NCBI RefSeq assembly: GCF_000973725.1
Contig: NZ_CP009621.1
Coordinates: 1,896,501 to 1,960,500, forward strand
Direction: 5' to 3'
Source of the DNA: Pontibacter korlensis
GTDB lineage: Bacteria; Bacteroidota; Bacteroidia; Cytophagales; Hymenobacteraceae
Length of the DNA: 64,000 nt
Below are positions 44,029-53,391 of the stretch, in pieces. Made by a program: the position numbers and the translations under genes. The notes under the pieces were generated by a model. The model was not told where the DNA came from. It saw nothing but the letters and a program-made list of their open reading frames with translations, and did not search any database. The stretch's first letter is position 1; every line of letters begins with the position of its first letter.

Positions 44029-44062
44029 AGGCCGGTGCTGTAAAGCAGCACCGGCCTTTTTC
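44029..44062 (+). terminator. ahcY terminator
   Basis: Twelve-bp GC-rich arms (44029-44040 and 44046-44057) pair exactly around a 5-nt loop and are followed by TTTTTC. Confidence 0.93.
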
Positions 44063-44105
44063 TTTTCAGTAGTAGCTGATGGGAGAGTGAACTAGTAGCC
44101 GTGCC

Positions 44106-44852
44106 TCATATAATGTTAAATCTAGACATGAGTGCCTTTTTGTAAGACTTTCCAATTGGTATCTCACCTTTAGAGAATACCACAGAGTTTTCTTCCAAAG
44201 CCTCTATTTTATCAAGGTTGGCGATATAAGAGCGGTGCACCCGTACAAAGTTCTGCGACGGCAACTTCTGCTCCATATCTTTTAGCGTGGAGCTAACAAG
44301 GTACTTCTGATCGGCGGTAACTATAAACGAGTAGTTATCATAAGCCTCCACCCACAGAATATTGCTGTAGTGCACTTTAATGATGCGGTGCTTTACCTTT
44401 ACAAAGATATAGTCAGTAGCAACGTCCTTGTCTTTTGAGTCCATACTGGCTCCATTCCCCACCTTAGTGTCTTTGTGGTTGCTGTCGTGCTTATAGAGGG
44501 CTATCTCAATGGCAGATCGCAGGCTCTTCTCATCAAAAGGCTTTACCAAAAAACCGTCGGGCTCCGTTTTCTTCGCACGGTCAATGGTCGCTGGGTCAGC
44601 GTAGGCGGTGAGGTAGATAAACGGTATGCCGAACTCTTCGCGGATGCGTGAGCCAATATCCACGCCGTCGGCATCGCCACGCAGGTTAATGTCGAGCAGT
44701 ACCAAGTCTGGTTGAGTTTCCCGAATCATGTCGATCGTGTCTTCCCCTGTATCTATGGCACACGTCTCATAACCTAATTCTTCCAGGCTAGCCGCAAGGT
44801 CTTCCGCGATGATGACCTCATCTTCCGATATAAGGATTTTAGGTTTTGTCAT
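44106..44852 (-). CDS. LytTR-type response regulator
   Basis: This 248-residue protein has an N-terminal receiver domain (phospho-acceptor D54 in DLVLLDINLRGDADG, Lys in FLVKPFDEKS) and a C-terminal LytTR DNA-binding domain (about 145-245: DYIFVKVKHRIIKVHYSNILWVEAYDNY, FVRVHRSYIANLDKI, IPIGKSYKKAL). It binds DNA as the output of the histidine kinase encoded 29 bp upstream, with which it forms an operon. Confidence 0.94.
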   Translation of the reverse strand: MTKPKILISEDEVIIAEDLAASLEELGYETCAIDTGEDTIDMIRETQPDLVLLDINLRGDADGVDIGSRIREEFGIPFIYLTAYADPATIDRAKKTEPDGFLVKPFDEKSLRSAIEIALYKHDSNHKDTKVGNGASMDSKDKDVATDYIFVKVKHRIIKVHYSNILWVEAYDNYSFIVTADQKYLVSSTLKDMEQKLPSQNFVRVHRSYIANLDKIEALEENSVVFSKGEIPIGKSYKKALMSRFNII

Positions 44853-44881
44853 AGCATTAGGTTCATACGTGAAATTAATAA

Positions 44882-47854
44882 TTATGGTGGCAAAACAAAA
44901 TATAATATTGATTTAGTGCCATGTTTGTTAAAGAATCTGATGTTACCGTCAAGCTTTCTGCTCAACGACTGTACTAGCTTTAGCCCAAAAGACTGCCCAT
45001 GCTGTTGTTTCTCGAAAAAATCTTCGGGAAGGCCATGACCATTGTCACTCACGGTGAGGGTATACTGCACCTCATCGTGCTGCACCAGTTCAATTCGCAG
45101 CACTCCACACTCTCCTCTTGGGAACGCATATTTTAAGGTATTGGATACCAGTTCGTTCACAATTAATCCTAAGGTGATAGCCGAGTCAACATCCATCTTG
45201 GTATAAGGTACATCTAGCTCGAGTTCAACCCTATCCATACTTACGCCATAGGAAGCATAAAGGCTCTCGCATATCTCCAGAAAATACTCTTCTAAGTTGA
45301 TCTGAGCCAAATCGTTATGGCGGTAAAGGCGCTCGTGCAACAACGACATAGAACGAACCCTGCTGCGTAGTGCCTGCATTACCTCCTGTGCAGAAGGATC
45401 TTGCACGTGGCGGGCCTGCAGATTTAGCATGCTGATCACAATCTGCAGGTTATTTTTAACCCGATGGTGTATCTCCTGCAGCAGAATCTCTTTTTCACGG
45501 TTCTGCCTTTCGAGCAAACGAGTACGGTGGTCTACCTTTAACTCCAGCAGAGAGTTCATCTTAACAAGGCTTCGCTCTCGCAGACGCACCACGCTTAGCA
45601 CAGCCCCAGCCATCAGCAGCAGTATGACTCCTATAAACCACTCGCGTCGCCAAATAGGAGGCACAATAGAGAAAGTGTAAGTAAGGGGCTGAGGTGTCCA
45701 AAAACCATCGTTGTTGCAGGCCAGCAGCTCAAAAGTATATGTGCCTGGCGAAAGGTTGGCGTACGTGGTAAAAGAACGCTCTGTTTCTTGAGACCAGGCA
45801 TCATTGTAGCCTACTAAGCGGTACTTATACTTTACCTGCTCCGGATCTGAAAGGCAAATGCCATGAAAATTGAACGACAAATGATTTTGCGTGTGTGGAA
45901 GCCGCAGGTTCTGTGGCAAGCCTGTGGTGCTATCCGGGTTGTGGCCAAGTGCCCGCCAGTCGGTAGGGTTGGAGTGGAGCAGTACATCTATGAGTACCAT
46001 CTCGGGGTAAACCGCGTTCTGGCGATCCAGGTGAGGCAGGTACCTGGAAAGTCCTTTGGTTGTACCAAACCACATGTGTCCGTCTGCTGTCTGCAGCATT
46101 GCGTTGTCACATACCTCTAAGCCTCTGAAGCCACTGGGGCTCGTGTAGCTCCTGTAGCTGAATTTGCCTTGTTGGCGAAGCAGCGGGAGCCTTACTTTAA
46201 GTACATCCCGGTTGGTAGCGATCCAGAGGTTATCAGCTTCATCGGCATACAAGGTTTTGATAGCTTCGTTTGGTAAGCCCTCTTTAGAAGTATAAAGGGT
46301 AGCTTTCTCGCCCTGTAGCACCAGCAAACCTGTGTTGAAGGCAGCAAAGAATAAATTGCCCTGATTGTCTTCAGTGATGGAACGTACCTCCGTTAGGTTC
46401 AGACCCTTTAGCTCCACAGGCTGCACCAGCTGATTGTTCTTTATCTGAAACACACCTTGGTCGGAGCCAACCCACAGCTTGTTTTTGCTGTCCCGGAATA
46501 TAGTTCGGGCAATCAGATTTCCACCAGTATAAGAAAGTAATTTGAGCGACCCTTGCTGAAGGCTTACAACGCCGCCAGCTGTAGCAAAATATAGTTGCCC
46601 GTCAGATCCTAAAGCACCTTGGTATACATCTGGGGCGGGTAGCCCCTGTGCCGCAGCGTATCGTTTAGGGCCATCCCTGCCTAAGCGCCAGATGCCGTTG
46701 CTTGTGCTGGCCCACATTTCTTCACCTACAGGTAAAAAGTTGTAGATAGTGGCGCCGCGTGGCCAAGGGATAGTCTGCCATATCGGGCCGCCGGGATACA
46801 TTATCGCAAGCTCCCCCTCATCAGTGCCAAACCATATGTTGCCTTTGGTATCCTGTGCAACGGCTGTAACCCGAGGCTCTACAATACTTCCAAAATCAAA
46901 GTAGTGTAAAAACCAGGGAGCCCTGTGCTGCTGCACACCATAGCCGTTCGTTCCTATCCAAACATTGCCTTCTGTGTCAGTGGCTAGCGCTGTAATGCGA
47001 CTGGTACGCAGGCCGCTGCGGCGTGTCAGGTGCGTAAAACTTTTGCCGTCATACTTGAGCAGGCCGTTGCGCTGCAGGCCTAGCCAGAGGTTATCATAGC
47101 TGTCGTGGGTAAAGCTGGTGATGTGGCTGCCGTTTAGCTGCCCGGGCAACTGAACAAATTCTAAAGAATTTTGACCTGCCTGTGCTAAGCCTTGTTCGGT
47201 GCCGATCCAAACCCGGTCTTTCTTATCGGTGGTGAGCGCTGTAACATGGTTATGAGGCAACTCACTGTTTTCAGTTGTGTAGTGCAGAACCTGAGTACCA
47301 GAAACTCTATAAATGCCACTGTCTTGAGTACCTGCCCAAAGGCTGCCGGTAGGTGTGTGAGTAACGGCGGTATAACTTGCCTCTGGCAGTTGCTGATACT
47401 TTGCTGCCAGGCTATCAGTAAGGTGGTATACTCCTTTGTTAGTGCCTATCCATAGTTTACCCGAATTATCTTCAGAGATACTCCACACTGATTGCGCTTG
47501 TATCCCCTTCTGTGGCCCATAGTTCTTAAAAGAGGAGCCATTGAATAATAAAAGTCCAACATCAGTAGTACCAATCCAAAGGCGCCGACGACTATCTTCA
47601 TAAAGTGTGGAAATATTATGGCTGGACAGGCCATTCTCCTTAGTATATGTCTTGAAACTTACGCCATCAAAACGGCTTAGGCCAGCCCGGGTAGCTAGCC
47701 AGAGGTAACCTCTATGGTCCTGCTCTATGGCCATCACCTGCGACTGTGGCAATCCTTGCTCTAGTGTCCAGCTACGGATATTATACTGTTGCGCATAGGC
47801 AGCAGCAGTAGCCAGAAGCAGGCACAGAAGAAGGATAAGGCGTATAGGGTGCAT
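44882..47854 (-). CDS. Two-component regulator propeller sensor histidine kinase (HisKA_2 type)
   Basis: This 990-residue kinase has a signal peptide (to AAAYAQ). Two seven-bladed regulator propellers in the periplasm follow, with repeats such as GYLWLATRAGLSRFDG, RRLWIGTTDVGLLLFNG, GNVWIGTNGYGVQQ and NLWIATNRDVLKV. A Y_Y_Y domain comes next (about 655-725: CLSDPEQVKYKYRLVGYNDAWS), then one membrane helix at about 735-753. The cytoplasmic kinase has EIHHRVKNNLQ with His796/His797 and an ATPase domain (NELVSNTLKYAF, DNGHGLPE, GQSFGLKLVQSL). The kinase class is HisKA_2, not the HisKA class of SusR-type hybrids, and the receiver is on a separate protein. The signal sensed is unknown; propeller kinases often sense carbohydrates. 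Confidence 0.92.
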   Translation of the reverse strand: MHPIRLILLLCLLLATAAAYAQQYNIRSWTLEQGLPQSQVMAIEQDHRGYLWLATRAGLSRFDGVSFKTYTKENGLSSHNISTLYEDSRRRLWIGTTDVGLLLFNGSSFKNYGPQKGIQAQSVWSISEDNSGKLWIGTNKGVYHLTDSLAAKYQQLPEASYTAVTHTPTGSLWAGTQDSGIYRVSGTQVLHYTTENSELPHNHVTALTTDKKDRVWIGTEQGLAQAGQNSLEFVQLPGQLNGSHITSFTHDSYDNLWLGLQRNGLLKYDGKSFTHLTRRSGLRTSRITALATDTEGNVWIGTNGYGVQQHRAPWFLHYFDFGSIVEPRVTAVAQDTKGNIWFGTDEGELAIMYPGGPIWQTIPWPRGATIYNFLPVGEEMWASTSNGIWRLGRDGPKRYAAAQGLPAPDVYQGALGSDGQLYFATAGGVVSLQQGSLKLLSYTGGNLIARTIFRDSKNKLWVGSDQGVFQIKNNQLVQPVELKGLNLTEVRSITEDNQGNLFFAAFNTGLLVLQGEKATLYTSKEGLPNEAIKTLYADEADNLWIATNRDVLKVRLPLLRQQGKFSYRSYTSPSGFRGLEVCDNAMLQTADGHMWFGTTKGLSRYLPHLDRQNAVYPEMVLIDVLLHSNPTDWRALGHNPDSTTGLPQNLRLPHTQNHLSFNFHGICLSDPEQVKYKYRLVGYNDAWSQETERSFTTYANLSPGTYTFELLACNNDGFWTPQPLTYTFSIVPPIWRREWFIGVILLLMAGAVLSVVRLRERSLVKMNSLLELKVDHRTRLLERQNREKEILLQEIHHRVKNNLQIVISMLNLQARHVQDPSAQEVMQALRSRVRSMSLLHERLYRHNDLAQINLEEYFLEICESLYASYGVSMDRVELELDVPYTKMDVDSAITLGLIVNELVSNTLKYAFPRGECGVLRIELVQHDEVQYTLTVSDNGHGLPEDFFEKQQHGQSFGLKLVQSLSRKLDGNIRFFNKHGTKSILYFVLPP

Positions 47855-48144
47855 TGTCGGTCTTTATACATAAGCCTTTGGTATAGAGCATTTCCTTGTT
47901 AGATACAACACAAAGGCGGCTAAAGTATAAAACTGCTTACGAAGGCTCGGTAAAAAGGTATAGCAGAAATGGTTGCATTTTATTAGCGATGTAAAAGAAC
48001 TTCTGTGTAAACAGCGATATTTTTTGGTGTAAAAGGGTAGGGTAGCAGAGATAAGTACCTTGGCAGAATTAAATGGGGGAACATGGCCGGCTTTAAAGCG
48101 GAAACTAAGATATTTGCTTCTTTAACTGAAGTACTTGCCTTGTT

Positions 48145-48918
48145 ATGCCTGTAAAGCTTTCTGTTGTTATCATCACTTATAATGAGGAGCGAAATATTGC
48201 CCGCTGCCTAGAGTCTGTTAAACGAGTAGCAGATGAGATAGTGGTAGTGGACTCTTTTTCTAAGGACCGCACAAAAGAAATATGCCTGGGCTATGGCGCC
48301 AGGTTTATAGAACATCCTTTTGGAGGGCACATCGAGCAGAAGAACTATGCGCTAACGCAGGCCACTTATAACCATGTGCTGTCTTTAGATGCAGATGAAA
48401 CTTTAACACCGGAGCTGGAGCAAGCTGTGCTTACGGCAAAGAATAACTGGGAGGCTGATGCCTACAGTATGAACCGCCTTACTAACTACTGTGGTAAGTG
48501 GATCCATCACTCCGGCTGGTACCCTGATACTAAAGTACGTCTGTTCGACCGCACGAAAGCTGTTTGGGGCGGAGAAAATCCTCACGACAAGATTATCCTT
48601 GATAAGGGAGCCAGCTTACAGCACCTGAGGGGTGATCTGCTGCACTATTCTTACTACTCTGTATCGCAGCACCTGGGGCAGATCAATAAATTTACTGATG
48701 CCTCGTCTAATGCCATGATCAGGGGCGGCAAAACAGTTTTTTTGCCAATGGTGATTATAAAGCCTTTGTTCCGCTTCTTTAGAGCCTATGTTCTAAAGCG
48801 GGGCTTTCTGGATGGGCCAGAAGGATTTATTATCTCTGTCTCGTCTGCTGTATCTGTATACTATAAGTACGTGAAACTGTACATGCACAACAGGCAGCAG
48901 AAGCGAGATCAGAAGTAA
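48145..48918 (+). CDS. Family 2 glycosyltransferase (WaaE/KdtX-like)
   Basis: This 257-residue enzyme begins MPVKLSVVIITYNEERNIARCLES, typical of GT2, and has the DxD-like metal site in LSLDADETL and DSFSKDRT. The later NYCGKWIHHSGWYPDTKVRLFDR matches the WaaE/KdtX-type family that adds beta-1,4-glucose to lipopolysaccharide core. A C-terminal hydrophobic stretch follows (VFLPMVIIKPLFRFFRAYVL). It is probably membrane-associated and acts in LPS or other glycan synthesis. It converges with a GT4 gene 6 bp away. Confidence 0.9.
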   Translation: MPVKLSVVIITYNEERNIARCLESVKRVADEIVVVDSFSKDRTKEICLGYGARFIEHPFGGHIEQKNYALTQATYNHVLSLDADETLTPELEQAVLTAKNNWEADAYSMNRLTNYCGKWIHHSGWYPDTKVRLFDRTKAVWGGENPHDKIILDKGASLQHLRGDLLHYSYYSVSQHLGQINKFTDASSNAMIRGGKTVFLPMVIIKPLFRFFRAYVLKRGFLDGPEGFIISVSSAVSVYYKYVKLYMHNRQQKRDQK

Positions 48919-48924
48919 AAGAAT

Positions 48925-50019
48925 CTATACTTCATGCAGCACTTCTTTGTAAACAGCCAGTGTGCGGCGAGCTGTGTTCTTTTTTGAAAATTCCTGGAGC
49001 AGCCTAGTAGCACCCTGAACCGCACTGTCTCGCAGAGATTCGTTGGTCAGCACCTGATGCACCTTCTCGGCAAGTATAGCTGGCGATTTTACCGGAGCTA
49101 AAAAACCTGTTTCTCCGTCTCGCACTATCTCTGGTATACCTCCGGCCCTAGTTGCAACGACCGGTACTTTACAGGCAAAGGCATCCAGAATAGTTGTTCC
49201 CAGTCCCTCAGTTTCTGAGGTTACCAGCATCACATCCAGCTCAGGCATAATCTCCGGTACATCTTTTCTAAAGCCTGTGAAGATGATATGCTGCTGCATG
49301 TTCTTCTGCTGCACGTAAGCTTCTATCTCTTGTCTTAAAGGTCCGTCTCCTATGATAAAGAATTTTGCCTGTGGATGCTGTTTCAGCAAAAGCTCGGCAG
49401 TATCTACAAAAGTATAATAGTCTTTATGTGGCGCGATGGCAGATATATTGCCTATAAGCGGAGTAGAAGGAGGAAAGTTAAACTCCCTGTGAAGCTTGCC
49501 TGTTTTAGTGCTGTTAGCAAACCGGCTAAGGTCAATTCCACTGTGCACCGTTACGCACAGCTCTGGCCGCTCCAGGCTCTGCGACACTACCTCCTTGATT
49601 TTATCAGAAACACAGATTACCCGCTTAATACCTTTGTAATTATACTTCAGGCGCGAGAGCAGATTATTCTTTACAGGAAAATCTACGCGGCGGCTAAGTA
49701 TGATAGGTAAAGTATTTCCAAGTGCATGCGAAAGTACACTGATAGCATGCGCATGGCCGCTGTGCACATGCATCAGGTTAATCTTGTTTCGCTTACAGTA
49801 AGATTTGACGTTTAGAGCAGTGACAACATCAAACTCGTTCGCAAATGGTAGAGCTGCGTGTGGTATGTTCCGTTGCTGGCAATAGTTGTGGAATTCCGAC
49901 CCTTTTCGGCATACTACATAGTTGCCTACACCTTGTTGCTGAAGCTCCTCTATCAGGTAAGCAACTTGTTGCTCACCGCCTCTCCATGTTCTTTCCGAAA
50001 CCAGATGTAGTATGCGCAT
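48925..50019 (-). CDS. Family 4 glycosyltransferase
   Basis: This 364-residue GT-B enzyme begins [22 protein letters not shown], the usual start with a Gly-rich acceptor loop, and has the C-terminal donor-site motif [33 protein letters not shown] (E-x7-E). An in-frame ATG 51 bp upstream would add a basic 17-residue stretch and I consider it less likely. It is probably involved in LPS or capsule glycan assembly, together with the GT2 neighbour. The sugar is unknown. Confidence 0.92.
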   Translation of the reverse strand: MRILHLVSERTWRGGEQQVAYLIEELQQQGVGNYVVCRKGSEFHNYCQQRNIPHAALPFANEFDVVTALNVKSYCKRNKINLMHVHSGHAHAISVLSHALGNTLPIILSRRVDFPVKNNLLSRLKYNYKGIKRVICVSDKIKEVVSQSLERPELCVTVHSGIDLSRFANSTKTGKLHREFNFPPSTPLIGNISAIAPHKDYYTFVDTAELLLKQHPQAKFFIIGDGPLRQEIEAYVQQKNMQQHIIFTGFRKDVPEIMPELDVMLVTSETEGLGTTILDAFACKVPVVATRAGGIPEIVRDGETGFLAPVKSPAILAEKVHQVLTNESLRDSAVQGATRLLQEFSKKNTARRTLAVYKEVLHEV

Positions 50020-50127
50020 GCCAATGTTTGTTTTTTGTGCTCTCCCTGATTTTTCAAGGACTCTTTTCAATGCTTACAAAGGTAGGGGATAATACTTTGC
50101 CGAAGCATACAAGTGTAGCAGGTTAGT

Positions 50128-50868
50128 TTATGCCACTTTCTGTGCCCTCACAATCATAGTCTCTCCAAACAGGATTTCCTTTGAGTGCATCTGAGAAGCA
50201 ATTTCTTTGTTGCGGACCAATTGCCCCGAATTTTTCTCCTCTTTGTTGTACACGAGTTTAGTTGTAAGGTAAGACAGCGGCACTAGCGGCAGGTACAACC
50301 ACGAGACAGGCTTAACCTGGTTGGTTGCGATGTTATCTATCCTGTAGTTATTGGAGTGCAGGAGGTAGCGCAGCTCAGGATAAGAAATCATGGCGATGTG
50401 GTGGGAGGGATTTGGTCTTTGCTCATCCAAAGGAGACTTACATTTGTTGTGGTGCCCCGTTAGAAGCCACCTGAACCTGGAGTGAAAAGAGCTGATATTG
50501 GGAGTGGAAACTATAAAATATCCCCCTGGCTTCAGTACCCGGTTTACCTCCTTGGCAAAGTCAAATTGCTTGCTGATGTGCTCGATGCCATCTATACAGA
50601 CCACAACGTCGAAAAAGTTATCTTCAAATGGTAAGGGCGCCGTCATATCGCCCTGGATAAACTGCTTATGTTCTATTTGCAGGTTATTTACCACGTCCAC
50701 GCTTACCACATTCTTATAGCCGTTGTCTTTTAAGCGCTGGGTAAAGGCACCGGCCCCAGATGGAATGTCTAGTATAGTAGCATCCTTATTACCTGGTATC
50801 AGGGTAAAAACCTCTTCATGTGTGTTTTTAGAGGTGTTGATAGGAATCCCTTTATAGCTTCTTCTCAT
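50128..50868 (-). CDS. Class I SAM-dependent methyltransferase
   Basis: This 246-residue enzyme has motif I in ATILDIPSGAGAFTQRLKDNG, an acidic VVSVDVVN loop, and motif IV region DNFFDVVVCIDGIEHISKQFDFAKEVNRVLKPGGYFIVSTPN, the UbiE/Methyltransf_11 pattern. Its position near two glycosyltransferases hints at modification of a glycan or lipid, but that is inference. It diverges from the ECF sigma operon. Confidence 0.9.
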   Translation of the reverse strand: MRRSYKGIPINTSKNTHEEVFTLIPGNKDATILDIPSGAGAFTQRLKDNGYKNVVSVDVVNNLQIEHKQFIQGDMTAPLPFEDNFFDVVVCIDGIEHISKQFDFAKEVNRVLKPGGYFIVSTPNISSFHSRFRWLLTGHHNKCKSPLDEQRPNPSHHIAMISYPELRYLLHSNNYRIDNIATNQVKPVSWLYLPLVPLSYLTTKLVYNKEEKNSGQLVRNKEIASQMHSKEILFGETMIVRAQKVA

Positions 50869-51181
50869 AAGGTCAGTTTTGGGTTAGCTACTAATATAGC
50901 ATAAAGCAATTGCAAATGCTTTATTATGAGTGCAAAAGTGAAGCCGAAGAAGCTGTCTTTCCGCTTAATTATAAGAGGGTTTCATTGATTTTGTAGAAAT
51001 TTTCATGCCTAGAGGGGTAAAGAAAGTGCTTCTTTATAAATGCTACGTATAAGACCTTAAGTCGTGATTAGGGAGGCTATGCAACCCTTAAGCGGCAAGC
51101 AAGGTATGTAATTAAAATTCCTATATTTGCGTCTAACGCGCGATGGAGGGCTTCACCAAAGTACAAAATCCAGTAAAGTAG
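50869..51181. other. Divergent intergenic region
   Basis: This 313-bp stretch has the promoter of the sigma operon (51122-51129) and presumably the minus-strand methyltransferase promoter. It holds no convincing open frame. A run of direct motifs such as cttaag (51057, 51088) is present but too short to interpret. Confidence 0.4.
51122..51129 (+). promoter_or_regulatory. Promoter -7 box of the sigma/anti-sigma operon
   Basis: TATATTTG is an exact TAnnTTTG, 52 bp before the ATG at 51182. No TTG is seen at the usual distance, so another sigma factor or an activator may be involved. Confidence 0.5.
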
Positions 51182-51775
51182 ATGAGCGATCAAACAGGTA
51201 AACAACTGAGTAAGGAGGAAAAGGACGCACGGTTCGAGGCCGAGTTGCTACCCGTGCTGGACCCCCTATACAATTTTGCCTACAGGCTCACCTTAGACGA
51301 AGACGACGCCAACGATCTGGTGCAGGAGACTTATCTGAAGGCATATCGCTTTTTCGACTATTTCGAGCAAGGAACTAATGCAAAAGCATGGCTGTTCCGA
51401 ATCCTGAAGAACTCCTTCATTAACGAGTTTCGGAAAAAGAGCAAGCAGCCCGCCAAAGTTGACTACAGCGAGGTTGAAGGGTATTACAACACCGATGACG
51501 TTGAAGGTGAGAGCGGAGTGGCCACCACTACCGACATGCGCACAGAAAGTGTGCAGGACCTTATTGGCGACGAGGTGGCTAGTGCCTTAAATGCGCTGCC
51601 TGTAGACTTTAGAACAGTGATCATTTTGTGTGATCTGGAAGGTTTCACTTATGAGGAGATGGCCAAAATCCTGGACATCCCAATAGGAACCGTGCGTTCG
51701 AGGTTGCACAGAGCCCGTAACTCTTTGAAGGAGAAGTTGGAAAAGTATGCGAAAAGCATGGGATATAACAGTTAG
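51182..51775 (+). CDS. ECF sigma factor
   Basis: This 197-residue sigma factor has region 2 (about 30-90: LVQETYLKAYRFFDYFEQGTNAKAWLFRILKN) and region 4 (about 138-190: LPVDFRTVIILCDLEGFTYEEMAKILDIPIGTVRSRLHRAR). An acidic linker separates them. It is followed 27 bp later by a zinc-binding anti-sigma, and then gmk and nadD, so it may share the operon with them. Targets are not known; pairs of this type often respond to redox stress. Confidence 0.94.
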   Translation: MSDQTGKQLSKEEKDARFEAELLPVLDPLYNFAYRLTLDEDDANDLVQETYLKAYRFFDYFEQGTNAKAWLFRILKNSFINEFRKKSKQPAKVDYSEVEGYYNTDDVEGESGVATTTDMRTESVQDLIGDEVASALNALPVDFRTVIILCDLEGFTYEEMAKILDIPIGTVRSRLHRARNSLKEKLEKYAKSMGYNS

Positions 51776-51802
51776 AGAAGAAATTTAAGAGTTTGAGCAA
51801 AG

Positions 51803-52084
51803 ATGGAATCAAAATTTACAGAAGCGTACTCTAAAGCACCGGATGAGGCTAAAGAGGCAGATTGTGGGAAGGTGTCCGACATGTTGGACCTGATGATTGA
51901 TGGTGAAGCTTCCACAGAGGAACAATTATTCTTTAACCAGCACATCGAGGAGTGCGTCAGTTGCTTCGAGAGTCATCAGAAGCAAAAGCTCTTAAAAGGG
52001 CTGGTGACTGGCCATCTAAAGCGCGTGATTGTACCAAACAGCCTGGTGCATTCTATCAAAGCTAAGATTCAAGAAACACTATAA
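51803..52084 (+). CDS. Zinc-binding anti-sigma factor (ZAS type)
   Basis: This 93-residue protein has a typical zf-HC2/ZAS motif: His-x3-Cys-x2-Cys in HIEECVSC, with an upstream Cys in EADCGKVSDML as a likely fourth ligand. It has no membrane helix, so it is a soluble anti-sigma that can release the sigma factor when the thiols are oxidised. It sits directly behind the cognate sigma gene and 6 bp before gmk. Confidence 0.9.
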   Translation: MESKFTEAYSKAPDEAKEADCGKVSDMLDLMIDGEASTEEQLFFNQHIEECVSCFESHQKQKLLKGLVTGHLKRVIVPNSLVHSIKAKIQETL

Positions 52085-52090
52085 CCCCTA

Positions 52091-52675
52091 ATGCAAGGCA
52101 AGATTATTATCTTCTCGGCTCCGTCTGGCGCCGGTAAAACCACTATTGTAAAGCACCTGTTAAGCGTAAACCCACAGTTAAGCTTCTCCATTTCGGCCTG
52201 TACCCGCGATAAGCGCGGTCGAACCGAAGAAAACGGCAAAGATTACTACTTTATCACCCCCGAAGAGTTCAAAAAGAAGATTGCGAACGACGAGTTTGTG
52301 GAGTGGGAAGAAGTATACGAAGGGGCATTCTACGGCACATTGAAATCCGAGATTGAGCGCATTTGGAAAAGCGGCAAGCATGTTATACTCGACGTTGACG
52401 TAAAAGGAGGATTAAGTATAAAGCATTTTTACAAAGACAGAGCATTGGCGGTTTTCGTAAAGCCGCCGTCCATAGATGAATTGGCTAAACGCCTAACCGC
52501 ACGTAATACCGATTCGGCTTCCAGCATTAGCAGCAGGGTATTCAAAGCTAAGTTTGAACTAGGCTTTGAGGACCAGTTCGATAAAGTTATCGTGAATGAT
52601 GACCTTGACAGAGCCTGCGCCGAAGCCGAGAAACTAGTTAACAACTTCCTGAAAACTGAGTCTGCAATCGTATGA
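52091..52675 (+). CDS. gmk: Guanylate kinase
   Basis: This 194-residue enzyme phosphorylates GMP to GDP with ATP. The P-loop SAPSGAGKTT (about 9-18), the GMP-binding SISACTRDKRGRTEENGKDY and EWEEVYEGAFYGT, and the lid region (SSISSRVFKAKFELGF) are present. Its stop overlaps the nadD start by 4 bp (ATGA), so translation is coupled. Confidence 0.97.
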   Translation: MQGKIIIFSAPSGAGKTTIVKHLLSVNPQLSFSISACTRDKRGRTEENGKDYYFITPEEFKKKIANDEFVEWEEVYEGAFYGTLKSEIERIWKSGKHVILDVDVKGGLSIKHFYKDRALAVFVKPPSIDELAKRLTARNTDSASSISSRVFKAKFELGFEDQFDKVIVNDDLDRACAEAEKLVNNFLKTESAIV

Positions 52676-53244
52676 AGGTAGGGCTGTTGTTCGGCTCCTT
52701 TAACCCCATCCACGTCGGGCACCTTATACTTGCAAACTTCATGGCTACCAACACCGACCTAGATACGGTTTGGCTGGTGGTGTCTCCGCAGAATCCGTTT
52801 AAGCCCAGCAACACGTTGCTGCACGAGTTCGACCGGTTGCACATGGTAAGCCTGGCTATTGCAGATAACCCAAACCTAGGTGTATCGAACATTGAGTTTA
52901 GCATGCCTAAGCCAAGTTATACGATAGATACACTCACGTACCTGCAGGAGAAGTATCCGAGTTACGAGTTTGTGCTGATCATGGGGGAGGATAACCTGCC
53001 GCTGTTTCCGAAATGGAAGAACTACGAGAGCATACTTGAGTACCACCAGGTATATGTGTACCCGCGCTCCGGCTCTGTTACCACTGAGTTGCCAGACATG
53101 CCTAGCGTTACCTTTGTGAAGGCGCCTATTCTCGATATCTCTGCCACTTTTATCCGGCAGTGCATTCGGGATGAGAAAAGTATAAAGTACCTGGTGCCTG
53201 ATGAGGTAGCGGAGTACATCAAAGTACGGAAGCTGTACCAGTAG
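52672..53244 (+). CDS. nadD: Nicotinate-nucleotide adenylyltransferase
   Basis: This 190-residue enzyme makes deamido-NAD from NaMN and ATP. It begins MKVGLLFGSFNPIHVGHLIL, which has the nucleotidyltransferase signature (T/H)-x-G-H, and ends with the ISATFIRQCIRDEKSIKYLVPDEVAEYI motif. The start overlaps gmk by 4 bp. It ends the operon at the 30-bp-arm palindrome shared with convergent frr. Confidence 0.97.
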   Translation: MKVGLLFGSFNPIHVGHLILANFMATNTDLDTVWLVVSPQNPFKPSNTLLHEFDRLHMVSLAIADNPNLGVSNIEFSMPKPSYTIDTLTYLQEKYPSYEFVLIMGEDNLPLFPKWKNYESILEYHQVYVYPRSGSVTTELPDMPSVTFVKAPILDISATFIRQCIRDEKSIKYLVPDEVAEYIKVRKLYQ

Positions 53245-53303
53245 CTTCTTGATGTGATTTACGAAGCACGACACATGTAACACGACTGGCTCGATAAGGC
53301 CAG

Positions 53304-53364
53304 TACACGACAATAAGAAAGCCCCCTGAAGATTATCTTCAGGGGGCTTTCTTATTGTCGTGTA
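53304..53364. terminator. Bidirectional terminator, perfect inverted repeat with 30-bp arms
   Basis: The arms 53304-53333 and 53335-53364 are exact reverse complements around a single base. The stem has GGGGGC and A/T-rich outer parts. It lies between the convergent nadD and frr genes. It is far longer than an ordinary intrinsic terminator. Confidence 0.95.
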
Positions 53365-53391
53365 TCTTGATAGGTGCTATGTGTATCGAAC

